Position numbers and translations under genes: made by a program | Shown: piece by piece, positions 1 through 13,700 of the stretch | Numbering within the stretch: position 1 is the first letter of the stretch | Layout: each line of letters begins with the position of its first letter | DNA from: Symsagittifera roscoffensis | Lineage: Eukaryota; Xenacoelomorpha; Acoela; Convolutidae | Length of the DNA: 54,877 nucleotides | Assembly: GCF_963678635.1 (NCBI RefSeq) | Contig: NW_026970936.1 | Span: forward strand, 1-54,877 | Reading direction: 5' to 3' | Notes under the pieces: generated by a model | What the model saw: only the letters and a program-made list of their open reading frames with translations | What the model was told of the DNA's origin: nothing | Database searches by the model: none

Positions 1-1
1 T

Positions 2-918
2 TGTAACATTCGTCTACTACAGTCACACATGAGGCTTAAGAAAAATAGGCCCTATAACCACTGGCTCAAGGGTCAGGGACACCATCTCTTATGTTTTTCC
101 ACCTCAAGAACGGTCGGAGCCAGTTCGGTTCGTTTGTGACATGAGACTACGACCCGTTACAGCTTAAAGGCTACTACTAAAATATCCCCCCACTCTAGAA
201 TTAGAAACGTTCCCATACTTAGGTCTCTAGATACCCAAAATACATGAACGCCGTTAAAAACCGGGTCGGAACAATCCGTTAGGTTACTTTTTTATTAGAC
301 AGTGAAACTTTGATCCATTTCAGATGGATCAACCTAAAACTCGCCTTACCTCAACATAACAATCATAAAACACACTCTAGAAATTGAATTTGTACTCACA
401 TAGTAGCACGCTCAAGAAGTGGGAAATAATCCAGTCGGTAATTAACTCAAGAATTAAATAATGTAACTAAATGAGTCTAATGTTTTATAGTTTTAGCAAT
501 AAGAACGAGTTTATACTCTAGATAATAGTTTTCTCGTGAACCATTAGGACACTCAAGCTGTCCACCTTTCCACCGAAGGTTCACTCTAGTCCAGTTCCGA
601 ATAATGCTCCAGTCGCTATAATCCAACTCGTGGGAATGCTCTCGTCTCTGTCACAGATGGGACAGCTCTACTCTCGGTTATTATAGTGATGGAAATTGCG
701 AATAGCAATTTCCTACTGCTTTTTTCTTACAACTTTCCCGCGTGTTTTTCTCAATTGTTCTGAAATTGTTCTGATTTCTTTTTCTGATTTTCAGTTATCG
801 CGAGAAAATCGTGCATGACATGTTCCATTCGAAATTTTGAAAAATTAAATTTCACTCCAAAATCGAGTGTTTTCTGCCCTTCTCAAGGTCAAACTTCCAA
901 ATATGACCGACTGGCACA
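2..918 (-). repeat. 3' LTR of element 1
   Basis: A 917-bp direct repeat of 21832-22748. Similarity stops exactly after ...CTGGCACA at 918 and before TGTAACA at 2, which fixes the ends. It holds the same conserved parts as the other LTRs: an antisense-strand TTTATT (AATAAA on the element strand), two 9-bp hairpins and several CTTGAG/CTAGAG hexamers on the element strand. No protein is expected here; the short frames across its edge are chance. Confidence 0.93.
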
Positions 919-1347
919 TACTCCCCGGACTCGAGATCGATGTCCTCATCGCGCGCTGTCTTCTGCCAGTGAGTCCCAGAAAAACCGAGTGTTGCTCAAG
1001 ATACAGTGCCAGTGGTCATTTACAGAAGTTTGCAGCAGATTCAAGATTATCTACACCCCAAAATTCACGGCCATTTAAAATTTTCACACTATTGCTAAAC
1101 AGCAACCAAAATCTACATTTACCTGCACCCTTGAATTTTCGCTTTTCAAGCCAATCATTTAAAAATCTTTTTTGTCCTATCCAATCAGGAAATTGTCATG
1201 CAGCATTTTGATTTATATAATAAATATAGTATATTAGTAACAATATTTGCTTTGTTAAAATTTCTTTTTCGTGATCCAAGTTTCACTCGGATTCACACTC
1301 AAGCCCCCCTTTCCTCTCAAGACTCAAGATCCATCCTATTTGCCCAT
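919..1347 (-). other. 3' untranslated region of element 1
   Basis: Lies between the ORF2 stop and the 3' LTR. It matches the 54310-54740 region of element 2. It holds a purine-rich run (pyrimidine-rich as printed, near 1305-1320) about 390 bp from the LTR, and only a weak purine stretch (GGGGAGTA) directly at the LTR edge where the plus-strand primer should lie. No gene is seen. Confidence 0.7.
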
Positions 1348-4300
1348 TCATCTCGTATTCTTCGCCTTGGATGTACTGCATCCTGAAGTGCTAGATGCAG
1401 CAAACTGTCTCAACAGTTCCTCTTCATCATCGGAGCTAATCACAATCTCCTCCCAAGCCTTCAGCTGTTCATAGGATCGCATCCATTCTCTCTGCTCTTG
1501 TAACCTCTTTGCTTGGTTGGGTAGTGCCTTCACCCTAGCCTCTCGGTTCAAGCAAAAGGAGTTGTGCAGGCTCAAGCTCACGTTCTTCGCCAGGTCTTCC
1601 TCTAGTATCGACTCCCTCGCTTTGGTATTGTCTCTAGACATCTTGCCCACTCTCTTCCATCCTGTCGTGATCGCATTACGATGGGTTAGCAGGGGTCTCT
1701 TGAAAGCTTCCGGCCCAATCTCGGCCTGGAACTGTCGATACTCTTTCTGATGTTTTCTCATGTGATCTTTCGTTGTCATGTACAACCAAGACGTCAGTGT
1801 CGCCCGAAACCACGGGAAGTATCTCAAGCGACTCCATACGTGCCTGACTTCCATCGGTATGGCGAATACTTTGCACGCAGTCTCAAACAACTCAAGTCTC
1901 CTGCTGTAGTCTATCGCATATATTGACTCAGCCGTTGGCGTCGTCGCCTCCCGATACTTCGTTATGTTCTCTTCTATCCATCTCAGAGCTAACATCGTAC
2001 TCACTACTAAGAGCGTCACCTTCTGCCGGTGATCCGGTAGTCCGATCGACCGAATCTCTTCCACGTCCCACACCAGGCAAAGGTTCTTGTGATCTGGGTA
2101 CCATACCGTTTGTGCCAAGCAGTGGCATGGGCATTCCCCATGAGAGATCTCAATGCTCCTGAGATTACGCTCCCCTGAGGCTTCCAAGAGAGGCTCAAGC
2201 TCCATCATTTTCTCGTGCATCGTGTCGTTATCTTCCAGGTTCGGAGTACCTCCCACAGGTTTCCCAATCACATTTTGTCTCTCGTGATCGCTCGTGTTTT
2301 CTCTTTCCAACTTCAGAAGATCTTCTCCCCAGATTTCACTCAAGTCATCTCTCAATTCTTTTGGTACTGTCCCTTTGATTTTTCTCAACAACTTGTGCGA
2401 GTGATGCGATATCCGAGCCAACCTCACGCACTTGGGCACTGAGAAGGCCTTGTCCACCAGTATTCTCTGGCTGGACACTTCCACCATCGCCATGTGTAGC
2501 GGGTAGTGGCTTCCGCACAAGTTGGCCATCATTGACCCTATCAGCGACTTCGCGTTCAATGGCAAGCCATAGGCTTCGCTCATGGGAAATCCCATTTCCG
2601 CCTCAAGACCAACCTTCCAGCTCCGGATGTGTTTTTGAGTCACCTGCAACACCCCGGGCCAGGATTCTACGCTCAACGCCGTCACTACATGATGTTCAGA
2701 TTCAAGTCTCTCCAGTGCCTGCAGACCACACATTCTCGAGAAGAATCCGAGAGCTGTTGCTACATTCACCGTGGTTCTCGCGTAACATTCCGCTATTATT
2801 TGCACTTCACTTTTCTCCCTTTCTGTGATGTCTTCGAACCAAGTGACCAGGTCTTCTTTTTGAAATGGCAGTATTCTGACGCATGACCGTCCATCGCAGA
2901 TGTGCTCTCCGTTCCCACACGTCGAATCCAGACAGCTACCCGGTTCCAATTTCTTTGCTGACCCAGGGTCGCTCGTCTTTTCGCTTGGTTCTTGCATCTG
3001 GGGCGTGATTAGCTTGTGTAGCACACTCAACTTCGCCAGATCTTCATCTTCCGTTGGTGCCAACCTCACTCGCTCAGTGATTTCCTCGATCAGGCTCGCA
3101 TGGGGATGTGGACACCAGGAGGGTCTTAGTAGCTTCCATACCACTCCCAAGTTCGTGGTTAACAAGCCATTTCCACCGCCCATGTTCACTTCCACCCTCT
3201 TGTTTGAGCGCGGTATGCTTACCACCTCTGGTGTTTTCTCAAGAATCAGGCCCAGGCTCGGCCCCTCTTTTTCCACCGCATCTATTTCCATTATTCTTTC
3301 TGTCCAAAACTTCAGTAGCTCCGCTACCTCATGGTTTCTGTGGGCTCCTCCAGCTTCTGAGTCCAAGAAGGGATTGTAGGCTATTCCCATCACTCCAGAC
3401 ACATATTGGTATTCCCCCTTCTCGCTGAGTCTCGAGTACTGCTCTGACGAGGCCAGGTTACGGTGAACATCATGTTCTTCCTCGAACTTCTTATTAGAGA
3501 ACCTCCGTACCTCGTCCAGCTTTCGATGGTTCTCCAAGGATACTCTGGAGCCATCTTCTTTCTCTATTCCTGTACTCTGGTACACGTTCAAGATGACCGT
3601 CGAGACTCTTTTCTCCATGGTTTTACTTCCGCTCGCTCTCTGGTGGCATGCCAGGATGGTGCTATCAGACATCATTGACATTACCCATCTCAAGAAACAT
3701 GTGGCGTCTTTTCTTCTGGCCAGGCTCAAGCCTGAGTTGTCCCTGGCCACGTGTTGCATCAGTGCCTGATACACCTCTAGCTTCTTGCTTCCCAACTTCA
3801 GCCTGTCGTACGAGGTCAATGTCTCTAACTCTATTCCCACCAAACTCCAGGTGAACATTAATTGTCCCGCAGTTCTAACGAAGGGATTCGCCATTAGTGG
3901 CGGTGCTGATGAGGGTGTCCTCATCGCCTCTTCAAAATGATCCTTCAACAAACTCTGCCAGGACCTCTTCAGATGACTTGCTATCTCTATCTTATTGACC
4001 TCGGCTTTTTGCTGGGTGGCCCAATTGCGTCGCTTGCGAGCTACTCCACTGTCCAACTTCTTTAAGCAGTCCTCCATTTCCTTCAACGTTTCGAGGGCCA
4101 TCCACCATGTCCGGGAAGTGTTCCTCGTCTTGTTCCTCTCCAATAGATCACTCGTCACCTGTTTGTCCATGTCCTGGTGTGCCTTCGAGATCCATTCTTT
4201 GCCGACATCCACTTCCCCTACTTGTCCGTTCGTCGAACCTCTCTTCACATTTATCTTCTGAGGCTTGAAGTCTTCTTCTGACGTTGAACTGGCGGAAACC

Positions 4301-7300
4301 TCCATTTCCTTTTCCACTTCAAGTGGTTTCCTGAGCTCCGAGCTGTTCTTGTATGCCGCCGTTTTGCATCGAGCCAAGACAATGGGCGCCGTCTCTCTCA
4401 AGTTTCCTTCCGAAACAGCATCCACCGAAGGACTACCCCATCCTTCCACTTCTCTCTTCCTCTTGCGAGTCTTCACATCTCTGCTCAAGGGTGTTGTGGT
4501 TATCATCATTGATTCGACCTCTCCATCCACTCCTTCCAACTCTTGCCTCCCCCCTGCTCGAGCCTTAAGGATATTAGTACTTTTAATCATATTACTAGTC
4601 CCAACCTTATCCCTTTTTATATCATCAACCATTTTATCTACAGTTTTTTGTTTCAGAGTAGAGCTGTCCTCACATTTCTCTTTTCTAGTCTTCGATCGTG
4701 CGTTCCTCAGCTCCACTAGCTTGTTCAGCAGCTCCTTTCTGGCTTTCTCATCCAGGCCCGTTCCTATCAAGAGCGGTTCCCCGAATCTCACTACTGCGTC
4801 CCACAGTTCTTTCTTGAACTTGTCCAGCGTCGTCTCGCTGCCTACTTCTTGATTGAATTCCTCCAGGAATTCCTGCCAAGCATCATCCTCGAGAGATCCC
4901 AAGAATATGTCCCTGTTTCCTTCGAACGTATTCTTCTCCCTTTCCTCCGAGCTCAAGAGTAACATCCCCATGTTGAAGGTCTCACCTGCCAATGGCAACT
5001 CTAGGTTCTTCCGTGGGGACGGGTTCAGAGGTGGGGTGGCAGTGTCTGCCCAATTCTCTTCGCTCAAGTCTTTCAACAGTTCTTGAGTGGTGAGTTCCTC
5101 CCCTGATTGCCCTGGTTCAGGCACATTCCCTACTTCCATGTCCTCTCCAGTTTCACTGAGAGTTTCATCCATGCTCTCTTCCTCCAATTCATCTCTTCTT
5201 CTCTCGAGAATTCTTTTGAATCGGTCCTCAACGGGTCCACTCCTCCTGTCTCCAGGCGTGTCTACGGACAGTGGTGACGGTGTCGCAGGATCCAACTTTT
5301 TATATTCTGTCAGGGCCACCTGCAGTTGACCTGCTGCATCTAGGTCTGTTCCCTCTTTCATCACTTCTACTTGTTCCAATCCATAGGGTGCCTTGTATTT
5401 TCGTGTGGCAAATTTCATTTCATCCATCAATGCGACATGCCCTTCCGTCATAATCATCCGACCATCATCCCATATGGGTAACATGTTCTCAAGTCCCTCC
5501 TTCTCAAGAATCCTCAAGACTTTCCGCACCTCATATCCAGGCGGCTGCGAACCTCTACTCTTTTTCGCTTGCGTCGTCCACGAATTCACCTTCATCTCGC
5601 TGGTGTGGAAATAGACTGCCGCCGTGTAGCCAACAAACAGGGGGTCCCAGCCATCCGTGAATTGCCTCTGCGTTTCCTCAGTCATCATCCTCGCCATTAT
5701 GGAGGGAACCACCAAGGGACTATTCATTCCCAAGGTCATCCTCCTGACTGTCGGGAACTCAGGCATGGTGGCTGGTAGGATTTCCTTCTCCATTATGGCC
5801 TCCAACTCCCTTTTGACTAGTGCAAAGCACTCCTTCCAGGCGGGGATTCTCAAGATTTCCCGTCCATCAGCCGTCAATGGATTCAGGTTCCAAAACTTTG
5901 GATACATTTCAATGGGGCCTTCTCGCTTACCTCCCATTCTGCACTGCATTTGTCCCCTGAAATTGCACACCATCATTTCGGCATCTTTCACTTTTCCGAA
6001 GAGTACCGTGTTGCTCATGCGCGCCCTGAGCACCTCCTGGCGGCACCAATTCAGCGCCGTACCATCCAGCACGCTGATGAGACTCAAGTGTGTCACCGAG
6101 TGACGATACGTTATCACCAGGGGATCTGGAAACGCGTACGTCACCGCTGGACCATAAATGCAGGTCACCACCTCCTCTAGACCCCCGATTATCCCCATTG
6201 GGTCTGACCTCATTGCCAGGCACAGGTCCGTTAACAGAGGCATCCCTCTGTTCGCCTTTTCCCATTCTTCTCTAGAGGTTGGGTTCTCATCTTCACCCGT
6301 CATATATCGATTCTGCATCATGAGGTATTGCACCAGCAGTGTCTTTAACCCTGCTGCACACTTGTAGGAGCTGGTTTCAATGCTTGTGTGGACCCTTCCC
6401 ATGGACAGGGGTTCTCCATACTCCATTAGCCGATGGAACGACATCAATTCCCCATGGGTCAAGAGTACTAGCGCCAGGTATCCATCAACTCGAAGTGTCT
6501 CCACTCCTCGACTAAACATGTATGCCGGGCCCATGTTGAACAAGTACCTGGGGTAAACCAAGTACAGGGCCAAGAGCAGGCTGATGGACATGCCCAGTAT
6601 CTCTTGTATGAAGGCCGCGAAGATGGTCGCCGTGGTGCCGAACACTCCTGCCAGGAACTCTCTCTCCCAGCAAGGACTCAAGAACTTGAGAATCTCATAA
6701 TCCCTCCTAGTTTTCAGTTCGCCGTCGGCGTGCTCTCTCCAAAATCCCCCAATCGTCACTTCATTGGCGGCCGAGACAAACCTCGCCACCGTCATGTCTC
6801 TCGCTTCCGCTAGCTCCAGTTGTTTCTCTAGAAATTTCCAGATTTGTTTCACAAGGAGTGGCGCTTCCTCTCTCGTCTTATTCGTGACATTCTCCAGTCT
6901 TGGTGTCAGGAATGGCCACCAGCCATCCTGTTGAGTCAAGCGATACTTCATTGATTCTAGTTGCTTCTCCGTCTCGACCACATTTCTTCTCTCATTGCTG
7001 GGACCTCTAGACCTGCTGGTGGAATTTGCGACTTTCACCTCCATAAACCGGAACCACAGGCTGGCCGTCAACTGGTTTATTGCCATGTGGTCGTCCCCGA
7101 TGACTGGGCTGAACTTGAGTTGTCTAGCAAAGTTCGATATCTCTAGCAAGAGTACCTCATCCAACACAATCAAGACGTCGGCTAGTCCGTAAAAGCCCCT
7201 CAGCGCATGAGATATGTCAGCCCATGCCGCTGGTAATTCTGATTTGTATAGTCTCAAGTTCACTGGCTCCAGCTCTCGATTGGGGGCTGCCATCAGAATC

Positions 7301-10226
7301 CGCCATTCACTCCCTTCCGCTATCAAGATCAAGATCGCATACACGAATTGTAGGGCGGTTGGCATGCTGGCGTATCCCGGGGATGTGGTAAACACCACCT
7401 TTGTCTTGGACCCAAATCTCGAGGCTACATTCTCTTGTACCTCATTCATCGCCGCAAATAACGCCTGAATGGCCTCCCATATCTTCCTTGATGTCGGAAC
7501 CTCCTTGCCCTTCAGTTGCTCAAGAAGTCCCATCGCATGCAGGTGGTCATTCATTCCTGCAAACAATAGCAGCTCAGGTTCACAGGGCATCTCCGACTTT
7601 ATTGCCACCACTAGGGTCAACATCTGGTTCAATTCGGCTCCTGGCAAAGAGTATACCAGAGTCTCCGGCCAGAACAACTTGGGAGACGTTCCTTCGAAGT
7701 CTGATCCCGCCACAATGATCACTCTTGCAGCAGCTGGATCTGCTCTATCATAAACTGCCAGAGTCTTGGCCAATTGGGTGCCGCCACAGAGCTTCCCGTA
7801 CCTGGGATCCTCTGCCAACTTTGGACCTTCGTAAGCAGCGTCAGGCAACTCCATTCCCCCCGGATTGAGTAGCTTGTCTACTACCTTTAATTGTGCCGGG
7901 GTTGCCAACCTGATCCTGGCGATGCCAGTTCGGTGCTTGGGAGGTTCTACTATAAGTCCAGGGCTCCCTAGCTGCTTGAGAGGCCTGTAGTTAATGGGTC
8001 CCATGATCGCTTTTGTGGGAATTCCAGTCAGGTCTGTAGTCTCCATTAACTTCGCTCTCGAGAAATGCGCCTCGTGTGCCTTCAACCAGTCTATGCAATG
8101 ATGTCTATTCAAGTCCTCATGCGACACTCGTTCGATCCCCAGGGTTTCCGCCAACTCTCGTCTGCATTCCAAGGTCTCTAGATCCAGTTCCTTCACCTTC
8201 TCAGGATATCTCAAGCGGGTAGTCTCCCTAGACTTCTTTTCTCTCCTGCCATCTGCCACCACCACGGAGGACATTGCCGAGGCCGGAGGTGTTGATGACT
8301 CTACCTCCTCCGACTCCATTGGTGTGGCACTCTGCAATCGGGTCTGATTGCTCCTCGAGCTATCTCTAGTATCAACTCTCGCTCCCAATCGACCAGCCAA
8401 GGCCCTCGAGGCAAGGAATGGTGGGTTGGGAGGTGGCCCTAAAGTGAATTGGGCTGTCTCCAGCAGGTCCGCTTCTAGCGTGTTTATGTGTTCCTGGAAG
8501 ACGTCGTTCAGCCACTCAGCTCCCCTTGGCCTATCGAAATGGATTCCATCTTTCGAGGTGTCTTCAGGGAATCCCTTGTTCTCCATGCGTTCTGCAACGT
8601 CCAACAGCCTGAGAGGAAGCACACTGTTTCGGTGTATTTCTCGGATCGCCTTGTTCAGGCTCCGCACCCTCTGGTTCATCTCTAGGGAGTGTTGATCAAA
8701 CATCATGTTATAGGGGACCGTGCATATCGTCAGCAGGATGGGATCCATTTGGATCCTCAGCTCCTCAAGAAGGCAACTCATCTTGTCGCACAGCCTCGTC
8801 ACTTTCCTTGCTTCTCCTCTTGACACGTCGTTGGTCCCAACCATCAAGGTGACTGTGTAAACTTTGGTCATTCCTAGCATGTCCAGAGTTGCCAACATCT
8901 GTGGCGCAGCAGCTCCAGCGAAACTCAAGACTCCCGTCTGCCAATGTGATCGGATCTGGGTCAACACCCGCACCAGGCTGTCCCCTATAATCAGGTGAAC
9001 CGCACCCTCTGGCACACGAGGTGGCGCTAGATACTGCACCCAGGCTGCGTCGTGGAAGCAGTCCCTCCTGGCTTGCTGTTCCGCATTCCAGTCCAGCCGA
9101 CTATGCTTGTGGTAGTTCCCCTCTGTGTTCTTCTTGTAGCTCGCGATCACGACGTTCCTGACCGGCTGTTCCCTCCAAGTCAGGGGAAGCTCTGGCCTTG
9201 TCGATCTTTCACGACTCTGCTGCTGCAACTTCTCACCCAGCTCCTTCAGGCGCGATGAGGCGCCACTCACCTGACTGCCGCTCGAGGTCGAGGTTGGTGT
9301 ATATCCTGGTAACACCACATCCATCAGAGGACGTACAGGTTGGGTCTCTAGATTGCGCAAGGAGGGCGTCGCGTCATTCGGTATCCAGACCTCCAACCCT
9401 TCACTCATGTGTTCCCTGGCCTCGCGGTCAAGGTTGAACCGTCCTCTAGCCCTGGGAGCTTCATCCACCTCCATGCGCGACTCTGGCCTTGAGCTTGTCA
9501 CCACTCGTTCGTTTGACCTGGCTCCCTTTTGTGCGTCAAGCTCGCGTTGTCGTTGTTCTATCCTTTCCAACTCCGACTTTAGTTGATCGCGATTCGCGGC
9601 GTTCTCCCGCACCTTTAGCTCCTGCTGATGTTCCGCCCTTAGCATCTCAAGTAACTTCAACGTCTGATCTCGCTCGTCGACTGCCTGGTCTCTCTCCAGC
9701 TGAAGCCTCTCCCTATCCAACTTCGCCTGATCCCGATCGAGATTCGCTTTATTCCTTTCCTTCAGCGCCTTCTCAAGCTCTTTCCTTAGGACTCCCAGCT
9801 CCGGATATGCCTCGGTCGTCTGTTGCGCTCGCGACATCGACGGCACCTTACTCGAGCTCTGGCCCGTGGATCTTGCTGTTGGCCTCGTCGGTAGCGGGAA
9901 CTCTCCTGCGCCGTGTTCGGTGTTGTTACTCAGGCCAGGATTTCTTGCCAAGTCAAAGCCCTTACTCCTCCATCCGCATTCCAAGACAACCATCTGGTCT
10001 GTGCTCGATTTGATATGCCCTCGGTGGTGTAGCCGACGATCAAGACAGCCTCCGTCGCAGACTCCCTGCACTCGCCCTGGTCCTCCAACTGGAGGATCGC
10101 ATTCAGCATCACCGCCATTCTCTCGTCGATCTGGGTGTGGTCCAGGTCCCTCAAGCGTCTGTACAGCTCGTCAAGAGTGGGCATCTGCAGAGCCGTGGGC
10201 ATAGAGTTCCAGAATCGGTCTGCCAT
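1348..10226 (-). pseudogene. ORF2 of element 1: giant accessory protein with SGNH-like modules, frameshifted
   Basis: The frame starts at ATG 10226 (MADRFWNS) and should run to 1348, 2959 codons, as shown by the matching frame in element 2. Here one G is missing from a GGGG run (9959-9961 as printed), so the first about 90 codons are out of register with the rest; downstream of 10071 the frame is open to the end. Visible parts: an Arg/Glu/Asp-rich coiled coil (about residues 147-233); an SGNH-hydrolase-like module with GDS, GTND and DGIH motifs (about 405-580); a second degenerate module with GSD and GMND (about 830-1050); low-complexity charged linkers; KTRKRKR near 1920; a Cys-rich patch; and an acidic C terminus. 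No fusion-protein or transmembrane architecture typical of env is evident. Function is unknown; esterase or lipase activity is an inference from the motifs only. Confidence 0.85.
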
Positions 10227-10256
10227 TCTTTATAACTTCGGGATGTGTGTAGATAG

Positions 10257-10325
10257 ATGTCAACCAGCTCAAGAATTACCTTACCAACTCAAGAATTACC
10301 TTACCAACTCAAGTATTACCCAATT
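10257..10325 (-). repeat. Three tandem 20-bp units upstream of ORF2, element 1
   Basis: The unit reads GGTAATTCTTGAGTTGGTAA on the element strand, with small changes between copies. It lies about 30 bp before the ORF2 start and is kept in element 2 (45337-45395). Each unit contains the CTTGAG hexamer found throughout the element. Confidence 0.8.
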
Positions 10326-10459
10326 CAAGAAATCTCTAGAAATTTTCTCTTGCAAGCACTTGCTGTAGATCCGGATTGTCGCGTGTTCAATCAAGATTCT
10401 CTTTTTCTGTTTCTCGCTTGAGTGTAGTTGGATATTCAACTTTGTTTTTCAAACTTGAT

Positions 10460-10466
10460 CTGAAAA
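10460..10466 (-). promoter_or_regulatory. Candidate 3' splice site for an ORF2 mRNA, element 1
   Basis: On the element strand this reads TTTTCAG followed by A, after a T-rich stretch, about 230 bp before the ORF2 start. It is the same in element 2. Use in splicing is inferred only. Confidence 0.4.
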
Positions 10467-10749
10467 CATAAAGCTCATTAAAACTTGGTATGTCACGTTC
10501 CTAACCTAGAGACCCCCCTTCTACCCATATGATTAAAATCCTATCATTCACATATCACTTAAAACAATTCAATTGGATTTCCCTTAAGAACATGCAGATT
10601 CATTTTATGTTTTAGCACCATCAATTCTTTCTTTTAAAATTCAATTGTCATGCCAATCACATCTTAATATCCCTTTACCTGCGCCGCACCCCAGTACCTA
10701 ACTCAAGACTCCTCCCTCACACCCGACTCGATACCTCCATATACCCGAC

Positions 10750-13700
10750 TCAGGCGATGCTCAAGTAGTACTTCTTGTGAAGATGCACCATTATCTCGGT
10801 TTCTGCAAAGACCACATGTAGGATAGCATACAATTCCCTCGAGCTCAGTTTGCCCCTGTTTGGGTCGTACACCGGCATCGAGACCTCCACTATTCCTCTT
10901 TCAATCATGAAGTCACGTAGTCTTGTCAGTGCCAATATCACGTGTTCGGGATCAATTGTGTTTCTGTCGTTGACTCTCGTTACTAGGAAGCAGAGGTATT
11001 TGCCCGGGACTTGTGCCACTGACGGTGGAAGCGCTGCCATGCATCCCAGTCCCGGCCTCTGTCTAAACAGGAATTCTACGTTCTGGTACTCTCTTTTGAA
11101 GTCAGCCTCCAATCTTGATTTGAAACTCATGTCCGCCGTGATGCAGATCGCGCTGGTCCTGTTTGACAGGATGAAGTCGCTATCCGTTATCATGATGTTC
11201 TCTGAGTATTCATTGGGTATTTCGAATTTCGTTTTGAAATTCCTTCCTATGGTAGGCTCTGGTTCTTCTTGCTCCAGTTCCAATCCGCTTGTTTCCCTCA
11301 CTTCCTTGAGCTTCTTTATCATCGAATTTTCGGTGTGGGTAAGTCCTACCCCCACTCCCCGGACAAAAATATTTATCGACGTCCCCGTCGATGTAGTCGG
11401 GTCTGAATTGTCCTTAGGGATGTCCAGTGGCCTGTCTGTTGCTGTCCATCCGAAAAGAGGCTCCGCTGTCTTCATGTACTTTGCTGCTGATACATCGACT
11501 TGCTGAATGCTTTGTCCTTCATGACTCTCGTTTTTGACATCACGCATCCACTCTAGAATCCTCAAGTTCGTGTTCTCTTTCCTTTCTATTTCACTCTGCT
11601 CGAGATCCATCTCCAATTCTGGCGTCGAGTAATCATCCTGCGGATAATGTCCACCATCGTCAATGACCTGCCATTCCTCTCCGGCTTCCAGTTCGCCTAC
11701 GCCTAGTAGTTCATCGCCCAACTTGTCTGGCTGTATCTTGTCGATCAAGAAGTCATCCCCGTACCTATTGTACCTCATGCCTGTGCGTTTACGATTGCCC
11801 GTCCTGGTTTCCGGTGGTTTTGGTCGATCCGGCTCCATCCACTTCGGTACCTCGTTTTGCTCTGGATCGTTCCAGTCTTCTTCTACAAATGAACCTGCAT
11901 CCGACTCTACTTCTATCTTCTCGTTGTCGTCCATACTCAAGTTCTCATTACCATCATTTTTCTCTCTAGTGCCTCTCTCATTTACTTCGCACGCTGGTTC
12001 CACCACCAGGTACTCAAGACCTTCCATGTCTTTTGGCAGGCACCAGTCCTCCGGGGACGGAACGTGAGGCTTCAGATTTTCGTAGTGTGCTGCTCGCCCT
12101 GTACTCAAGCGATAGAACCTTCCTTGTTGATGTACTTCCGTAATCATGAACGGTCCTCTCCATTTCTTGAGTAGTTTCTTTGTTCCCTTGGGCGGTATGA
12201 CATTTTGAAAGACCCACACGTATTGGCCCACTTCGTATGGCTTTGCTCTCAGTATCTTTTCGTCATATTTCTTGCGTTGCCTCGTTTGCGCCTGCGCAGT
12301 GTTTCTCCGACATAGCTCGTTCAGCTCTTGTTGTCTTTTTATCGCTTCCTTCACGTATGCTTGAGGCGACGTCCTCTTCCCTTCGTACTCCGGGTAGAAG
12401 AATGTCAGAGGCATTGCCCTTTCCCTGCCCGTCAACATCATGAAAGGACTGATACCCGTTGTAGAGTGCTGGGTACTATTGTAGGCTCCTACTACCTGTG
12501 GCAGGTATTTGTCCCAGTCCGTCATGTACCTTGAGCAGTACACCCTGAGCATGTTGACTAGTGTCCTGTTCTGTCTCTCTACCAACCCATTGGTCTGTGG
12601 ATGATAGGTCGTCGAGTGTGCTTGAGCAATGTGTGACCTTTTCATCAATTCTTTTGTTAAGTCCCCCACAAAAGCCTTGCCGTTGTCTGACTGGAAAGTC
12701 ATTGGACAACCATACCGCGATATCCAATGTGTTATCAGGTGATCACATGTTTCCTCTGCTGAGGCTGTCTGGCACGGATCTGCTTCCGCCAGCTTGGTGA
12801 AGTGATCTATTATAACTAGTATTTGGTTATAACCCGATTCCGTCATGCAGATTTTCTGATGGTCTATCTGCACCACTTCATTGAATTCCGAACTCTCGAC
12901 AGACTTGAGGGGAAACTTCATCTTCCTTGGGTCTTTTACTTGAAGGCATGCTAGGCATGCATTCACCCATCTCTCGCAAGCTTTTCTCATTCCCGGCCAG
13001 TCAAACCTGTGAAGTATCCTTTGTTGTACTTTATCTATCCCCTGGTGGCCCATCTGGTCGTGTGATCTGAAAAGCACCTCTGTCTGGTATAATTGTGGTA
13101 GTATGATGAGGTTGTGTTTGTGTAATATTTTTTCCTCATCTCTTCTCTTGCACGCTACCACCCCTTCAGCTGTGTGATAAAGTAAGTCTCTCCTTTCTTT
13201 GTAGAACTGACTCAAGATCTTGTAGCTATCTTCCTCAAGTTCCCCCTTCTCCTTGACTCCCGAATGGATCCATTTGGAGAGGTTACTTGTCATTTTGTCA
13301 TTCTTCTGGGCCCTTATTAGGTCAGACAGCCTATATCTCGCCTTAACGTGCTCCTTTAGCGCCATGATCTGTCCATTCATCTCACCAGGGTTGTGGATGT
13401 CGTCGCTCAGTTTCACACATATCATCCTTTTCACGATTTTCATGTCGTCTTCTGGTACCAGATTCGTTCTGACGTTTGAGTTGCACGATAGTTCCCTCAG
13501 TGGCTTTCTTGAAACTGCTATTTTCTCAAGCTCTTCTCCACCTCGTACCTCTTGTATTTCCAGATTGTACGTCCCTGAAGATGGATCTGTCTGTAATTCC
13601 CTGTCGTGCTGTCTTATCTTCTCTTCCGCCAGTATCATGCATAGACTGTCTTGATCCTCACTGCTCTCATCCGAGTCTTCATCCCATTCTTTACGCTCCC

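Larger units (their letters stand above)
10227..10749 (-). other. Spacer between gag-pol and ORF2, element 1
   Basis: A 523-bp non-coding stretch with the same layout as 44910-45431 in element 2. It holds a candidate 3' splice site (complement of 10460-10466, TTTTCAG) and three tandem 20-bp units containing CTTGAG just before ORF2. Its AT-rich middle has no other recognisable feature. Confidence 0.7.

Noticed and set aside
815-1211. Frames crossing the LTR edge of element 1 (also 54421-54792)
   Set aside because: They run antisense to the element over LTR and 3' region, with no domain and low-complexity content.
4265-4852. Opposite-strand frames of 100-270 aa within gag-pol and ORF2 (also 10850-11506 and 50573-51394)
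   Set aside because: They are antisense to long conserved frames, are Ser/Leu-rich as expected of such shadows, and show no domain.
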